From: Lentisphaeria bacterium
GTDB taxonomy: Bacteria; Verrucomicrobiota; Lentisphaeria; Victivallales; UBA1829
Length of the DNA: 59,508 bases
NCBI GenBank assembly: GCA_017503375.1
Contig: JAFVTF010000053.1
Coordinates: forward strand, 1 to 59,508
Reading direction: 5' to 3'
The notes beneath the pieces are model-generated. The model was given only the letters and a program-made list of their open reading frames with translations. It made no database searches and was not told the origin of the DNA. Shown one piece after another: positions 1-7,378 of this stretch; position 1 is the first letter of the stretch; every line of letters starts with the position of its first letter. Made by a program: the position numbers and the translations under genes.

Positions 1-210
1 TACCAGAATGCAGGCTCGATGTGCTGTGATGAGAAAGATGTTATTAATTCTCCGGGGAATGGTCATAGCCGATAAAGAATTTGATAAAAATTACCAAAAT
101 ATTTCAAAATCGGCTTGACTTTAAGCAAACCATCTAAAAAGGGCTTCTTCCCCTCCTCAAGTAACAACCTTTATTGGGAACAGAGCTATTTATATAAGCT
201 TTGAAATAAA
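1..210. other. Left-edge stretch without an assigned gene
   Basis: One plus-strand frame is open from the first base to a TAA at 73-75 (24 codons). It could be the tail of a gene lying to the left, but the tail is too short to assign. The rest is AT-rich spacer between that possible gene and the end of the minus-strand gene ending at 211. I see no clear terminator or RNA gene here. Confidence 0.2.
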
Positions 211-1080
211 TCACTTTTTCAGAATAATTCCGATGCTGGAAGCAACATAACGTTCATATCCGCCCAAAGTATGACGGCAGAGAGAAACAAGTTTATTTTC
301 TTTTTCATCCCAGTAAACCAATGTTGTGGAACCTCCGCCATCCATATTGATTGCATCAGAAGCTCCTGCCGCCAACAGCCATTCTCCGGCTTCCTGACAG
401 GTCATCCCCATGCTCCATTTCTTCTGGCGTCCATCCACACAAAGGATGTATATATAACGCTTGTCAGCGGAAATTCCGTAAGCAGTGCGGGGAGCCAAAG
501 ACTTATCCTTAAAGGTTGATTTTCCATCTTTCGCAACAATAGAAAAACCGGAAACTGCAATTTTAATGTTCGGATAATCTTCCACATCAAGTCTGCGCTC
601 GATCGCCGGAACGCCATCTTTGTAAATCACGAATACAGGACCTTTTCCTTCATGGTCACTGATTACTTCTCCATTCAAAATATTCACACCGCTGGGATTG
701 GCATATTTGTGATTAAACGGCTTCTTCCAGGGGCCCCAGGGGGCTGCATTGACAGCCAATACCATATTCATCCCTTTTGCACGGGCTTCTTTCATAAAGT
801 CACGGGTTCTCTGACGTTTCGTGCGGATAATATAACCTGCACAATCCGGCATTTTCTTTCCCCAATCCTTATCCCGCCCGGTGGCAGTAAAATCCAAACC
901 GGGAGTTTTGAGGTCTATCCGGATCACATTGATCTTCATCAGCCGGGGCATCTCTTTTTCGATCCGCAATAAAGAAATCCCTTTATAGATTTCCTTTGAC
1001 TTGGACCAGTCGAGTTTCTCTGTCGCGCCCAAAAGAAACAATGCTGAAAAAAGTACAATTGCTGTTAATCGTTTCATCAT
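211..1080 (-). CDS. Exported phosphodiester glycosidase family protein (NAGPA domain)
   Basis: A 289-residue protein starting MMKRLTAIVLFSALFLLGAT, a clear Sec signal peptide. The frame stays open further upstream, but the ATG at 1080 is chosen because an AAAGG-type ribosome site lies just before it and the signal peptide begins here. The C-terminal part carries DAINMDGGGSTTLVYW, the hallmark of the NAGPA/DUF2233 domain. Members of that family remove N-acetylglucosamine or other groups from phosphodiester-linked glycans. The protein probably acts in the periplasm or at the surface. It lies 20 bp after the permease gene and is the last gene of the secretin/ABC-exporter operon, so it may be functionally tied to it. 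The family call is firm; the substrate is unknown. Confidence 0.85.
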   Translation of the reverse strand: MMKRLTAIVLFSALFLLGATEKLDWSKSKEIYKGISLLRIEKEMPRLMKINVIRIDLKTPGLDFTATGRDKDWGKKMPDCAGYIIRTKRQRTRDFMKEARAKGMNMVLAVNAAPWGPWKKPFNHKYANPSGVNILNGEVISDHEGKGPVFVIYKDGVPAIERRLDVEDYPNIKIAVSGFSIVAKDGKSTFKDKSLAPRTAYGISADKRYIYILCVDGRQKKWSMGMTCQEAGEWLLAAGASDAINMDGGGSTTLVYWDEKENKLVSLCRHTLGGYERYVASSIGIILKK

Positions 1081-1100
1081 AATAAAACTGCCTTTCTGAA

Positions 1101-2366
1101 TTATTCTGCCCGTAAAACTTCTATCGGATTCTGTTGAGCCGCTTTCCATGCAGGATAGGTACCGAATATAATCCCGGTAAATGCGGAAATCAACAACGCC
1201 AACAAGATAAACCAGGTGGAAAATGCCACCGGCCAATTCGCAAAAACAGTAACACTTTCAGCAATCAAGACACCCAGACAGACTCCCAATCCGCCGCCGA
1301 TCGTTGTAAGAAATATTGTTTCAAACAAAAACTGACGGATGATATCGCCTTTCTGTGCGCCCAATGCCCGGCGTGTTCCTATCTCCTTCCTGCGTTCATA
1401 TACGTTCGCCAACATAATATTCATAATCCCGATTCCTCCCACCAGCAGCGAGATTCCCGCAATAGAACCCATGACCACTGTAAAAATGTTCTGGGTCTGC
1501 TCCTGCTGATGAAGCAAATCAAGAGGAACAAGAATATCCCAGTCTTTCGTATCCGCATGAGTCTTGTTCATGTAGGAAGAAATACGCCGGGATGTATGCT
1601 CAATATAGGAAATATCACGAATCTTGATAATAAAGGTATCATAATCCACATTTTCAATTTTGATTGTCCGCTGACTGGTATCGTAAGCAGCTTTTCCATG
1701 AATGGCATCAGAGGATTTCATGGAAATAAACAGGTTATCATTGGGACTTCCGATTCCATCCAAACTGGTTCCGTAACGGTTTTCCAGAACGCCGACAACT
1801 TTGTATGCCATATCTTCAATCAGAATCGTGGAGCCGACGACCTCCTTCTGACCAAGGGGAAACAGCGAACGGCGGGCATTGATCCCGATCACACACACAT
1901 TGTTCATTCCATCGCCGGGAGCCAGCCAGCGTCCCTGCGTAATGTCCGAACGGGTCTCTTCCAGAAAATCCAGAGAAACTCCAACCAGTTTGTGTCCAAG
2001 CCGTTTCATCCCATGCATAACGCGTTTCCGGGCATCACGGGCAACACAAATTCCTTCAACGTTATCCATTTTGGAAATATGATCACGATCCTTTTCCGTC
2101 AATCCGTAGGTTTCCAGCAGACTGCTGTTGGACGTATCTGAAACATCTTTGCTCGTCGCAGGCGGCACTTTTGTGGAGAGAATAATTTTGTCCACCCCCA
2201 TTGCCTGAATCTGTTCCATTGCCTGAATCTTGGCACCTTCAGAAATTGCAAGCATCGCAATCACACTGCCGACCCCGAAAATGATCCCGAGAGACGTCAA
2301 AACAGAACGGATCTTATGCAGCATAAGATTGTGGAAAGAAAGCCATAGCTGATCTGTCAGTTTCAT
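1101..2366 (-). CDS. ABC transporter permease, MacB/FtsX type
   Basis: A 421-residue inner-membrane protein with the MacB-like layout: one N-terminal transmembrane helix (about residues 18-43), a large extracytoplasmic domain of about 230 residues, then three C-terminal helices. The cytoplasmic loop motif ERRKEIGTRRALGAQKGDI is typical of FtsX/MacB permeases and contacts the ATPase. Its start overlaps the stop of the upstream ATPase gene by 4 bp, so the two are translationally coupled. Unlike E. coli MacB, permease and ATPase are separate chains. In this family ATP hydrolysis drives conformational (mechanotransmission) work on a periplasmic adaptor and an outer-membrane channel. Here the channel candidate is the secretin at the head of the operon. 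Confidence 0.9.
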   Translation of the reverse strand: MKLTDQLWLSFHNLMLHKIRSVLTSLGIIFGVGSVIAMLAISEGAKIQAMEQIQAMGVDKIILSTKVPPATSKDVSDTSNSSLLETYGLTEKDRDHISKMDNVEGICVARDARKRVMHGMKRLGHKLVGVSLDFLEETRSDITQGRWLAPGDGMNNVCVIGINARRSLFPLGQKEVVGSTILIEDMAYKVVGVLENRYGTSLDGIGSPNDNLFISMKSSDAIHGKAAYDTSQRTIKIENVDYDTFIIKIRDISYIEHTSRRISSYMNKTHADTKDWDILVPLDLLHQQEQTQNIFTVVMGSIAGISLLVGGIGIMNIMLANVYERRKEIGTRRALGAQKGDIIRQFLFETIFLTTIGGGLGVCLGVLIAESVTVFANWPVAFSTWFILLALLISAFTGIIFGTYPAWKAAQQNPIEVLRAE

Positions 2367-3082
2367 TCTGTTTCAAACTCCGTTATTTTTCCGGCAATAT
2401 TGTCGATGATCTTCCATACTCTTCCGTTTCTCAACCAGATCACGCGGTCGCAAATCCCCTCATATCCGGGGTTGTGCGTCACCATAATAATCGTAGTTCC
2501 TGCCGCATGAAGTTCATGAAACACGCCGAGAATTTCAGTTCCTGTCTTTTCATCAAGGTTCCCTGTGGGTTCATCTGCCAGAATAAAGGTGGGATTGTTC
2601 ACCAGAGACCTGGCAATCGCCACACGCTGACATTCCCCTCCGGAAAGCTGTGTCGGACGGTGATCCAGACGATGGGAAAGTTTCACTTTTTCTGCCAGGG
2701 TCTGTGCAATTTTATGCCGCTTTGAACGGGGAACTTCAGAATAGAGCATGGGAACTTCAATGTTTTCCTGAACGGTCAAATGCGGAAACAGGTTGAATGA
2801 CTGGAAAACGAACCCGATCCGAATATTCCGCAGAGTCGTCAAATCCTTATCGGAAAGTTTTGCCACATCCTGACCATCAAGACGGTATGAACCGGAAGTG
2901 GGTTTATCCAGCAAGCCGAGAATATTCAGCATGGTAGATTTTCCTGCACCGGAAGAACCCATAATACACACAAATTCTCCGCGGTCAATATGCATATCAA
3001 CGCCCTTCAAAACAGGGACCTGCAACTCACCGTTCACATAGGTCTTGCGGATATCTTCCAGATGGAGTGCTTCCTGAGGCAT
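2363..3082 (-). CDS. ABC transporter ATP-binding protein, MacB/LolD type
   Basis: A 239-residue nucleotide-binding subunit. Visible motifs are Walker A GSSGAGKST (about residues 42-50), a Q-loop in VFQSFNLFPHLTVQENI, the signature LSGGE, Walker B FILADEPTG and the H-loop in IIMVTHN. The sequence type places it with LolD/MacB (o228-type) ATPases, which pair with FtsX-fold permeases. It lies 6 bp after the adaptor gene and overlaps the permease gene by 4 bp. It should energise the permease encoded next. Function as an export or mechanotransmission ATPase is strongly implied; the cargo is not. Confidence 0.93.
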   Translation of the reverse strand: MPQEALHLEDIRKTYVNGELQVPVLKGVDMHIDRGEFVCIMGSSGAGKSTMLNILGLLDKPTSGSYRLDGQDVAKLSDKDLTTLRNIRIGFVFQSFNLFPHLTVQENIEVPMLYSEVPRSKRHKIAQTLAEKVKLSHRLDHRPTQLSGGECQRVAIARSLVNNPTFILADEPTGNLDEKTGTEILGVFHELHAAGTTIIMVTHNPGYEGICDRVIWLRNGRVWKIIDNIAGKITEFETE

Positions 3083-3088
3083 ATCAAA

Positions 3089-4597
3089 TCACTTTCCTGC
3101 ACCCTGGAACGGACGGTAGAGGTAAACTTCATCGTCTTCCACCAATCCTTCAAGGATCTGGACATAGTTGTTATTTGCTTCACCGATCTTGACGACTCTC
3201 TTTTCCGGTCCGTCATCAGTCTTCAGATAAACAATCAGATTTCCTGCTTCTTCAAAAACCGCTTCAATCGGAACAAACAGCACGTTGGGCAGAATCTTGG
3301 AAACAACCTCCACCTGCACACTCATACCGGAAACGACCCGCTCGTCACGCGTATTCCCCGTAAACTCAACTTTTGTCTGATAGATTTTCGGACTGTTCTT
3401 ATCCCACGGAATCAAGGTGACAGGGAGAGAAGCTATATTCGTAATCCGTCCATTCTCTTTAATCGTGGGGATGGAATCCGGTGTGATAATCACCTTATTT
3501 CCAACAGAAACCTTGGACCGGTACTGTTCCGGCAAGTTCACGTCAACAATCAGCTGACTCATATCAGGAATGGTAATGATAACCTGTTTTCTGCGGGCAT
3601 CCATACCGACTTTAACTTCGGGATTTCCCCAGCGGCGGTCCGGGTCACCATAAATCACGATTCCATCCACCGGAGCAATCAGTTTCATCATAGGAAGATA
3701 GGACTCATGGCGTCTCAAATCCCGGTCATAGTTTCTGATCTGGGTTTTGATCTGATGCACCTGCTTTTCCTTCTGAAGCAAACTTGACTGGGTTCTGACT
3801 TTCACCTTTGTCAGATTCAGCTTCGCCTGAATCAGAGCGTTTCTGAGATTTTTCAGCTGATTGGGGTGGGTATACCGGCGGAAAATCTTGCGTTCCAGCA
3901 ATTTACTGTTATAATTGGTGACAGCGTTTTCATATTTCTGCACAGCACTGTTGACAGTAGTAAGAGCTTTTTCCTCTTCCTCTGCAGTGGAATATGTGGT
4001 ATTGCGGAAATTTGTCTGAGCTTCTTTCATAGCATCTTCCGCTTCTTCCATAGCTGTCTGGGCATCGCTGACATTCATACGCTGATTATCCTTATCGCGG
4101 GGGCCTTCCAGACGCCAATATTTATTGTAGGCATCTTCGGCAGAGATCACGCTGTCTGTCGCAGTCCGGATATCCGCTTCATTGGAACTTTTCAGGATTT
4201 CCAACTCTTCTTCTGCGATTTCCAAATCTTTCTTTCTGTTGTCAAGCAAAACCCGAAGGTCTTCAATTCTCAAGTTAAGGTCATAGGTTTCGTATTCCGC
4301 TACAACCTGTCCTTTTTTGACATGGGTATTTTCATCCACAACCTTGATCAGTTTTGTTGCAAAAGGAGCTTCCATTGCCAACTTATGTTTCCGCTTTGCG
4401 TTGACACTTCCGGTTAAAGTGACACCCAGAATCATCGCATCACGTCTTACACGGTAAATGCGGTCCGGCAAAGCATTTGGATCCTGTGCTTTCTTCTCCG
4501 GAGCTTTCTTGAGGGTATAGAAATAATACCCTCCGCCGCCCAGACCAAGGAGCACCAGAATAATGAGAAGTGTCCAGATTTTCTTGGATTTTTTCAT
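3089..4597 (-). CDS. Periplasmic adaptor (HlyD/MacA-like membrane fusion protein)
   Basis: A 502-residue protein with an N-terminal membrane anchor (WTLLIILVLLGLGGGGYYFY), a lipoyl/barrel-sandwich half, a long alpha-helical hairpin rich in E, K, Q and N (about residues 105-300), the second barrel half around LIAPVDGIVIYGD, and C-terminal beta-barrel and membrane-proximal domains. E. coli MacA is about 370 residues, so the hairpin here is long. Adaptors of this class bridge an inner-membrane ABC transporter to an outer-membrane conduit. The gene begins 3 bp after the secretin stop and ends 6 bp before the ATPase start. That order suggests the adaptor docks the secretin rather than a TolC-like protein. 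Confidence 0.9.
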   Translation of the reverse strand: MKKSKKIWTLLIILVLLGLGGGGYYFYTLKKAPEKKAQDPNALPDRIYRVRRDAMILGVTLTGSVNAKRKHKLAMEAPFATKLIKVVDENTHVKKGQVVAEYETYDLNLRIEDLRVLLDNRKKDLEIAEEELEILKSSNEADIRTATDSVISAEDAYNKYWRLEGPRDKDNQRMNVSDAQTAMEEAEDAMKEAQTNFRNTTYSTAEEEEKALTTVNSAVQKYENAVTNYNSKLLERKIFRRYTHPNQLKNLRNALIQAKLNLTKVKVRTQSSLLQKEKQVHQIKTQIRNYDRDLRRHESYLPMMKLIAPVDGIVIYGDPDRRWGNPEVKVGMDARRKQVIITIPDMSQLIVDVNLPEQYRSKVSVGNKVIITPDSIPTIKENGRITNIASLPVTLIPWDKNSPKIYQTKVEFTGNTRDERVVSGMSVQVEVVSKILPNVLFVPIEAVFEEAGNLIVYLKTDDGPEKRVVKIGEANNNYVQILEGLVEDDEVYLYRPFQGAGK

Positions 4598-4600
4598 TTT

Positions 4601-6082
4601 TTACTTTCCGGCAGGTTTTGCAGTTTCTTTTTTCTTTCCGGATTCAGCTTTCATCTTTTCCTGAGCAAGCTTATCCAGCTTTTCTTTCCGTTCAACGATC
4701 TTCTTTTCCACAACATCCTTGAGTCCGGCATTGACTTCCGGAATGTTCGGGTTGGTGAAAAGCTTTGTGGAACCGCGCATTCTTGTCGCAATATCATTCA
4801 GCTGGCTGGCTGTCTGTTCAGGATCATGCAGAACCATATACGGATTGTCGATGATGTGAATCTTCATGAAGAAAAGCAGCTGCTTGTCTGTCACGGAATA
4901 ATTTCTGGAAGAAAAGAACTGTCCAATAACAGGAATATCACCGAGGAACGGAATACTGTTCTTGCTTTCAGATGATTCACTGGAATAAAGTCCGCCAAGC
5001 ATAATGATCTCTCCGTCTGCAGCTGTCAAACGGGTATCAATATTTCTCACAGAAACAACAGGAATACGGTTACTTACAGGAGCACTGTCTGCTCCGGATG
5101 AGGAGTTCGGAACGGCGAAACTTTCATAACGCACAGCAATTGTCACCGAAGGATTGATCTCAAGCTGAACAGTATCACCATTGATGATTGTAGGTTTGAT
5201 GGTAAGCTGAACCCCGGTACGTTTGAATTTGATACTCTGGGTAACTGCACTGGATGTAACAGAGTTTTCTGTGTAAGGAAGGTCTTCCCCTGTTTCCATG
5301 GTTGCTTCTGTTCCCAAATCTGCAATCACATTGGGCGCAGCAAGAATTCTTGCATCATCACTGTTGTTGATCCAGTTGAGCATCAATCCCAACCGGTCTG
5401 TATCACCGTTTCCGGAAACAGAATCAAGCGGGAAAATGTTGAATCCGCTTTCATTGGAGGTATTGGAACCGCTGCCGAGGCTGTAACCGACAGAACTGGT
5501 CGCTCCGGTTTTGTGATTTGTATGAGTGTACTTCAAACTGGTATCACGGGTTTCACCGTTTTTGATAATCAATTCGACAATCTGTGTTTCCACAAGAACC
5601 TGCGGAAGCGGCTTATCCAGAGCGAGCAAGGTTTCCTTCATCGCCTCGACACGGTCAGCAGAAACGTTGAGAACCAGAGTATTCTGTGTGGGAGAAATAT
5701 CAATGGTTCCGGCATCACCCATAGCTGTTTCAATACTGTCTTCCAGTTTTTCCGCGCTGACGAACCGGCAGCGGTAAACGATTACAGCTCGGGCAGGTGT
5801 CAGCTTGGTAGCCGGAATATGGGTCACATGCAAATACGGCGGAAGTGGCTCAAATTTTTTGGTGCTGATGATCGGCTTGGTATTGGTCGCAAACAGAGCT
5901 TTCAACCGGTTAATCACGGCTTCTTTTCCGGAATTGGGGGCAAAACCGGATGCCGCTGCGGCAATTTTCTTCTGTTCTGCTGAAGCCTGGGGTACAGCAG
6001 TTTTGGAAACTTCTTGTGCTGCTGCAGTCACTGCTAATAATGCTACTGCTGCAGCCTGACTGAGTAGGAGTCGTACGGACAT
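4601..6082 (-). CDS. Outer-membrane secretin (GspD/PilQ superfamily)
   Basis: A 493-residue protein starting MSVRLLLSQAAAVALLAVTA, a signal peptide. The ATG at 6082 is preceded by AAGGAAG; a longer upstream frame lacks support. Residues of about 100-160 form an N-domain (SPTQNTLVLNVSADRVEAM, typical of secretin N repeats). The C-terminal half is the secretin beta-barrel, with VETQIVELI, ILAAPNVIADLGTEATMETG, VRNIDTRLTAADGEIIMLGG and SIPFLGDIPVIGQFF. It ends in a basic, lysine-rich tail. It is shorter than typical GspD (about 650 residues), and no GspE, GspF or other type II machinery genes lie nearby. It is the first gene of an operon with a MacAB-like exporter, so it is likely the outer-membrane pore of that system. 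Confidence 0.92.
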   Translation of the reverse strand: MSVRLLLSQAAAVALLAVTAAAQEVSKTAVPQASAEQKKIAAAASGFAPNSGKEAVINRLKALFATNTKPIISTKKFEPLPPYLHVTHIPATKLTPARAVIVYRCRFVSAEKLEDSIETAMGDAGTIDISPTQNTLVLNVSADRVEAMKETLLALDKPLPQVLVETQIVELIIKNGETRDTSLKYTHTNHKTGATSSVGYSLGSGSNTSNESGFNIFPLDSVSGNGDTDRLGLMLNWINNSDDARILAAPNVIADLGTEATMETGEDLPYTENSVTSSAVTQSIKFKRTGVQLTIKPTIINGDTVQLEINPSVTIAVRYESFAVPNSSSGADSAPVSNRIPVVSVRNIDTRLTAADGEIIMLGGLYSSESSESKNSIPFLGDIPVIGQFFSSRNYSVTDKQLLFFMKIHIIDNPYMVLHDPEQTASQLNDIATRMRGSTKLFTNPNIPEVNAGLKDVVEKKIVERKEKLDKLAQEKMKAESGKKKETAKPAGK

Positions 6083-6129
6083 GATATTCTTCCTTATATA
6101 AAAAATTTTTCTTTTTTTCACTTTTTGGT

Positions 6130-6158
6130 AATTTAGCATATTATTCCCCTGTTTTCAA
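6130..6158 (-). promoter_or_regulatory. Predicted promoter of the secretin operon, with an overlapping palindrome
   Basis: On the minus strand TTGAAA (6158-6153) is followed after 17 bp by TAAATT (6135-6130). A 7-bp inverted repeat (TCCCTGT / ACAGGGG-type arms, about 6146-6171) encloses the -35 element, which is a plausible repressor site. It lies downstream of the terminator of the preceding operon, which fits an independent transcription unit. Confidence 0.45.
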
Positions 6159-6190
6159 ACGCTGACAGGGAAAAAAAAGCACTTTTTCTG

Positions 6191-6225
6191 AAAAAAAAGA
6201 GGGAGACTGAAAATTCCAATCTCCC
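6191..6225 (-). terminator. Rho-independent terminator of the rbbA-like operon
   Basis: Read on the minus strand, GGGAGA (6225-6220) pairs with TCTCCC (6206-6201) across a 13-base loop. A run of T residues follows (the A-run at 6191-6198). It sits between the end of the permease gene (6264) and the secretin promoter. Confidence 0.7.
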
Positions 6226-6263
6226 ATCTGAAAAATATCTGCTGCGATTTATCCGCAAAAATG

Positions 6264-7376
6264 TTACGCCACACTCTTCTTGAAACGCGCAAGGGAAATA
6301 ATAAACAATACAACGCCTATCACGAACAAGATCAGGAACGGACGCCAGACCACCTCTATTCCGGCTCCCCGGTAGAGGATTGCCTGACTGAACTCCACAA
6401 AGTGCGTAGTCGGAGCTGCAAGCATCACATCCTGAACCCATCCCGGCATACTTTCCCGGGGTGTCGAACCGCCCGAAAGCATCTGCATCGGCAGAAACAC
6501 CAGAATCAGGAGCATCCCGAGCTGAGGCATATTCTGAGACATACAGGCAAGAAAAATCCCCAGCGATGTTGCTGCAAACAAATGCAATGCCACACCAAAC
6601 AGAAACAGCAGAACAGAACCTTCCACGGGTACATGCATGAACATCCGGATCACAAAAATCAGAGAGAATGCAGATGCCACAAGAACAACTGCCATCATTG
6701 ACCACACTTTCGCCGCCATGATCTCAAACGGTCGGACGGGCATAACAAGCAAATGTTCCAATGTTCCGTTTTCACGTTCCCGGATCAATGCTGCCCCCGT
6801 CAGAATGATCGCAAGCATCGTGATATTATTCACCAGCTGCATGACAGAAGTAAACCAAGCCTGAGTCAAGTTCGGATTGAAACGGTTCCGGACAACATAT
6901 TTTGCATCCTGTCCGGCAACAGCCTGTTTCAGATAGGTATTCAGCTCTTTCTGTATGATTTGCTGGATATAACCGCTTCCGGTAAACGCCTGTGTCATGC
7001 GGGTCGCATCCACATTCACCTGAACTTCCGGCTTATTTCCGGCTTTAACATTTTTCTCAAAATCCGGCGGAAAAACGACCACGAAGGTATTTTCGCCTCT
7101 GTCCATGGAAGGATCGATTTCATGCTGAGTGATCTGCTTGGCAGGCAGAAACATCGGAGCCATGAAAGCATCTCTTAAACGATGGGTCAGCTGAGACTGG
7201 TCATCATCCACGATTGCGATCGTTGCCTTATTCAGGGAATCCGGCTGAGCTTTGGAAGCAACCACAACTGCAACGGTAAAGGAATAAATGATCAAAACAA
7301 GCATCAGCCAGTCCCGGCATAAGCCGATGATCTCTTTGATTCCCAGACGATAAATATTTTTCAATAATTGCAGCAT
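6264..7376 (-). CDS. ABC-2 type transporter permease (YhhJ-like)
   Basis: A 370-residue inner-membrane protein with an N-terminal helix (MLVLIIYSFTVAVVVASKA), a large extracytoplasmic segment (to about residue 170) and five C-terminal helices. The loop EREKNGT-like sequence RERENGTLEHLLVMPVRPFEIM is diagnostic of ABC-2 permeases of the DrrB/YhhJ type. It starts 2 bp after the stop of the fused ATPase-permease gene and is the third gene of a yhiI-rbbA-yhhJ-like unit. It probably pairs with the permease half of the upstream fusion protein to form the export channel. The substrate is unknown; relatives export drugs or envelope components. Confidence 0.9.
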   Translation of the reverse strand: MLQLLKNIYRLGIKEIIGLCRDWLMLVLIIYSFTVAVVVASKAQPDSLNKATIAIVDDDQSQLTHRLRDAFMAPMFLPAKQITQHEIDPSMDRGENTFVVVFPPDFEKNVKAGNKPEVQVNVDATRMTQAFTGSGYIQQIIQKELNTYLKQAVAGQDAKYVVRNRFNPNLTQAWFTSVMQLVNNITMLAIILTGAALIRERENGTLEHLLVMPVRPFEIMAAKVWSMMAVVLVASAFSLIFVIRMFMHVPVEGSVLLFLFGVALHLFAATSLGIFLACMSQNMPQLGMLLILVFLPMQMLSGGSTPRESMPGWVQDVMLAAPTTHFVEFSQAILYRGAGIEVVWRPFLILFVIGVVLFIISLARFKKSVA

Positions 7377-7378
7377 GA

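Noticed and set aside
4601..6082. Assignment as type II secretion GspD
   Set aside because: It is shorter, and no other gsp genes surround it. The operon context points to an ABC exporter.
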